A stretch of DNA of 64,000 nt, from NCBI GenBank assembly GCA_029844215.1, contig CM056733.1, forward strand, positions 7,995,501 through 8,059,500, written 5' to 3'. Source of the stretch: Przewalskia tangutica. Its lineage: Eukaryota; Streptophyta; Magnoliopsida; Solanales; Solanaceae. Shown in pieces: positions 60,789-64,000 of this stretch; position 1 is the stretch's first letter, and every line of letters starts with the position of its first letter. The notes beneath the pieces are model-generated. The model was not told where the DNA came from. It saw nothing but the letters and a program-made list of their open reading frames with translations, and ran no database searches. Made by a program: the position numbers and the translations under genes.

Positions 60789-63135
60789 TGTCACGACCCG
60801 TTCCGGGGCCCGTGACTGGTGCCTTACCGGGGCACCCAAGTAGTCATACATCAGAGAGATCAGCGGAAATATAAAACAAGACATGAAACAGTTTATAAAA
60901 TAAGACACAGTTTATGTGAGAAAACACCGCCTTTCGGCATATATATATAATCATAGTTCAAATGATTACATCCGACATTTGTACATGACTACGACCTCTA
61001 AGGAAATATACAACTATGGCGGGACGGGGCCGCCATACCTGTAGACAAAACTAACTACAACAGGAGATCATACCAAAAGTAGAGCCTCGGAAGAGATGGA
61101 GCTCCCGACACCAACGTAGAGATCCTAAGAATGCGGATCTAGCACTGCTTGCCTTACTGCGGCATGAACGCAGCCCCGAAGGAGGTCGGTACAGTACTAA
61201 GTATGCGGCAGTAAAGTACTTAAATGAAACATATCATTTTTAAAACCGGTTTACAAGTATGTATAAACAACCGAGAAACCGCACATAGTGCCACATCACA
61301 AACAAGAGCAACAATAGGTAAGCGTAATACGTCTTGTCTAGGTGCGAATGATCGAAACAGGCCACTCGCCCACGTCCTCATTCAGAAGCCTAATCTGAAC
61401 TCGAGTCCGCATGGCCACTCGCGTGGGCCCGCATGAGGTATAACCCGCGTGGTAGCTATTCCTCGGCATCGCCCTGGACTCTGTCGCGTAGCGCATAGAC
61501 CGCGTGAGGCATAACCCCGCATACTAACACGGAACTCGTAGCTCGCATAGGCCCTGGACCCGCGTGAGGTATTCTCGAATCATGGTCCCATCACTGAGTC
61601 TACCCGCGTCGGAGGCGACTTAACCCCGGATCATCTCAAGAGGTGAGTGATAGTATACTAACATAACAACTTACCTTTTAGTAACAAAAGCACAACAAGG
61701 ATACTCACCTATACAAACGTTACAAGATACTAACACACATAGCATCATATCATGTCTACCTATCAAACCATCTTTTTATTCACAATATAAGTCATTATAA
61801 ACACATAGGCAAACTTGTTTCTTTTATCAATCTTAAGTGGTTATACTTACTTCCCATAAAGCTAGTATAACTCTTAAGCTTCTGTTTAAAAACCAATTAG
61901 TTCTCTTCTGTTAATAAATGGTTCAGTAGTCCTTTTGAAATGTTTTCAGTTCTTTATTATTTAGGCTTAAGCCGTGAGGCATTCTTGTAAGTATTATTCC
62001 GTTAACACTTGTGCGTCTACCGTACTATATACATATTGTAAAATATCATGCTTTAGGAAGAATCACATACCTTCTACGAAATCCACCGCAAGTCGAGTAT
62101 GTCGTATGAGAGAATCGACCTATAATAGTCACAGATATCTATCAAAGTCTAGACTATTCTGTAGGTCATTCTAAGCAGAGGGTCCTCAATTCTACGGAAA
62201 GTCGGGCAGCACAACCCTACCCAGGTGAGTTATATAAGTCTCTGTGAAAGCAGTCACATGTAAATCTGATTTGATTATTCTTCTTTTAAACCCTTCTAAG
62301 TGATTAACACTTCAATTCTATTCTGTGGTATACTTCTAAGTATTTATACTTATTCTTATACTATAACGATAAGTATTCTCTAATTCAAAAGAGGTTAGGA
62401 TTATTACCTCGGTAAGCCCAATAATATCCTAGAAAAGTCGCGCTGAGCAAGGTTTTGCTCTAAGTTGTATGCTCGAGAAACCTTAGAAGTTCTTCACAAC
62501 TTCTACCAAGTGCTAAGGTAAATGGGCTAGGGTATTTTGGGCATTATAACAATACAAGAAGGCAACTTTTCTACCAAGGGAGGGGGTAGGTTTCGGCTAG
62601 GCTGGGGGTAGGGTAGCCTCGCCAAGCTTCTCAAGGGAGGGTGTGTTTGGGCGAACAACAAGAGGAGAGGGAGGATTTGAGACTTAGGTAGATTGCTCAA
62701 TTTAGGATGAAATAACTCTTCAACAAGGGGTATTTATAGGTCAAGACATGGCCAACCAATGGCCAAGATTATGCCAAGTGCAAGGCAAGTGTAGGGTGAG
62801 GATTTAGGCAAGTGTCCTTGGCCAACTTGCACACAAAATATCTATCAACTTTATGACAAGGCTTTGGCATTCAATCGCCCTAATGCGTGACAAGTCCACC
62901 AATGAGGGTGGAAAGTGTCGCCTCTCATTGGCCCAAAGTGTTCGTCTCTCGGAAAAATCCGCAAAAATAAGAAATGACATAGCCGAATTTATCCTTTGAA
63001 AGCTGTGGAAACGTTTCGTGGAAAACCGTTAAGCTTTGTGAGTTGTGCCTAAAAATCGTCAAGGCCTAACTTTAAGACCAAAACTTTTTTATGCGTATTC
63101 CTTTACGTACCTACTCTGGAAATACGGGTATAACA
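60789..63135 (-). repeat. Element H 3' LTR (2347 bp)
   Basis: It has the same architecture as the A/B/E/F LTRs but is shorter. A GC-rich CGCATGAGGTAT-type repeat block lies at about 61390-61640. The single GGCTTAAG...ACTTGTGCGTCTACCGTAC module lies near 61965-62030, and a TATA box (minus) at 62731-62738. Confidence 0.9.
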
Positions 63136-63272
63136 TTCTCCCCTCGCCAGAAACATTCGTCCCGAATGTTCCTTCCCAAGACAGATAACGATAAGGTTCT
63201 TCAAAACTTAAGCAGTTTGCAAAAGCCACACACGGCCATAAACAACACTTAGGCATAAACGATAATGAAGAT

Positions 63273-63968
63273 TTACAAGTAGGAAAGTGAATTACCTGGA
63301 GGGGTGGGGAACAGGTGAGGATACTTCTGCCTCATGTCCTCCTCGGCTTCCCACGTCATCTCCTCCCTGAGCTCGTTCCGCCACAAGACTTTGACGGAAG
63401 CCACGTCCTTCGTCCGCAGACGCCTAACCTGACGATCGATTATCGCTATGGGAATCTCCTCATACGATAACCCCTCGGTCACCTGGACATCGTCAATCGG
63501 ATGTACTCTAGATGGATCCCCGATACATCTCCTCAGCATAGAAACGTGAAACACCGGATGCACTGCCTCCAGATCGGACGGCAGATCCAACTCATAGGCA
63601 ACCTTGCCTACCCTGCGGACAATCTGAAACGGCCCAATGTACCTTGGGCTGAGTTTCCCCTTCTTCCCGAATCTCATCACACCGCCGTGGTGACACCTTC
63701 AGAAAACCCAATCATCAATCGCAAACTCGGATATGTCGGCGACGATGATCTGCATCGACTTATCGACTACGAGTATCAATAGCCGCTCTCGGATAAGCTT
63801 CACCTTATCCACTGCCTGCTGCACCAAATCCGGTCCTACTAGCTGCACCTCTCCCACCTCGAACCAACCTATAGGCGATCTGCACTTCCTTCCATACAAG
63901 GCCTCATAAGGCGCCATCTGAATACTGGAGTGGTAGCTATTATTATACGCGAACTCAACCAGAGGCAA
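63273..63968 (-). CDS. Element H integrase C-terminal half with intact chromodomain (partial)
   Basis: The downstream frame (63273-63680, 135 codons) reads KLSPRYIGPFQIVRRVGKVA, VFHVSMLRRCIGDPSRVHPI and an unbroken chromodomain (QVRRLRTKDVASVKVLWRNE, then EMTWEAEEDM and KYPHLFP). It ends at a natural stop at 63273. The upstream frame (63699-63968) has LPLVEFAYNNSYHSS and ALYGRKCRSPIGWFEVGEVQ from the integrase core. The two are separated by one TGA at about 63699, caused by a missing base in a CCTG context where D reads TTCCTGAAG. This may be a sequencing error. It is the best-preserved integrase end in the window. Confidence 0.85.
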
Positions 63969-64000
63969 ATGATCCTCCCAACTACCACTGAAGTCAATAA

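Larger units (their letters stand above)
60789..64000 (-). mobile_element. Element H: Ty3/Gypsy chromovirus, 3' part only, runs off the window
   Basis: The 3' LTR (60789-63135, 2347 bp, TGTCACGACCC...CGGGTATAACA) is followed by a polypurine tract (63136-63151) and the integrase on the minus strand. The LTR start (CACCCAAGTAGTCATACATCAGAG) resembles B. It is inserted in gag copy 2 of C, with CTAAC as the left flank. The right LTR and target duplication lie beyond 64000. Confidence 0.93.

Overview
The window is plant nuclear DNA made almost entirely of nested long terminal repeat (LTR) retrotransposons. Several signs point to a eudicot. All primer-binding sites match the plant initiator tRNA-Met (TGGTATCAGAGC type). 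The youngest elements have LTRs of about 2.3-3.5 kb that run TGTTATACCCCG...GGGTCGTGACA. The best-preserved pol ends in an integrase with a C-terminal chromodomain, as in Ty3/Gypsy chromoviruses of the Tekay/Del type. I found no host protein gene, tRNA, rRNA or CRISPR array. The setting looks like gene-poor heterochromatin.

Layout. Positions 1-2071 are AT-rich non-coding DNA. From 2072 to 60788 an old plus-strand Ty3/Gypsy element (C) forms the framework. It has an LTR (2072-2574 plus 13898-about 14970), gag (15027-16061), a protease/RT remnant (43014-43927), an RNase H/integrase remnant (54751-55347), a second LTR (about 55348-56942), and then a second primer-binding site and gag copy (56949-60788). 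Six insertions interrupt C. A (2575-13892, target duplication ATTTA) carries inside its own LTR a solo LTR, S (10650-13412, GAGGG). B (16124-43013, ATATA) contains E (19035-37399, CTGAA), which contains F (28146-37391, GTATA). D (43928-54745, GAAGA) is the only element with a recognisable full gag-pol. G (57504-60565, ACTAT) is a solo LTR. H (60789 to the right edge) shows its 3' LTR and integrase. A, B, D, E, F, G and H all lie on the minus strand, antisense to C; only S is plus.

How the parts relate. A, B, E and F are non-autonomous. Each keeps long LTRs, a primer-binding site, a polypurine tract and a decayed gag. Where protease, RT and RNase H should be, all four carry the same non-coding block of about 0.5 kb. 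B and F also keep a stub of integrase. D (with S and G related to its LTR type) and H belong to coding lineages. H, whose LTR resembles that of B, is the best candidate for an autonomous partner.

Caution on sequence quality. Paired LTRs that should be nearly identical disagree repeatedly at CAG/CTG and CCGG/CCTGG sites, and the same alternative strings recur in independent elements. This looks like a context-dependent sequencing artefact at methylated cytosines. Frameshift calls and LTR ages from this window should be treated with care.
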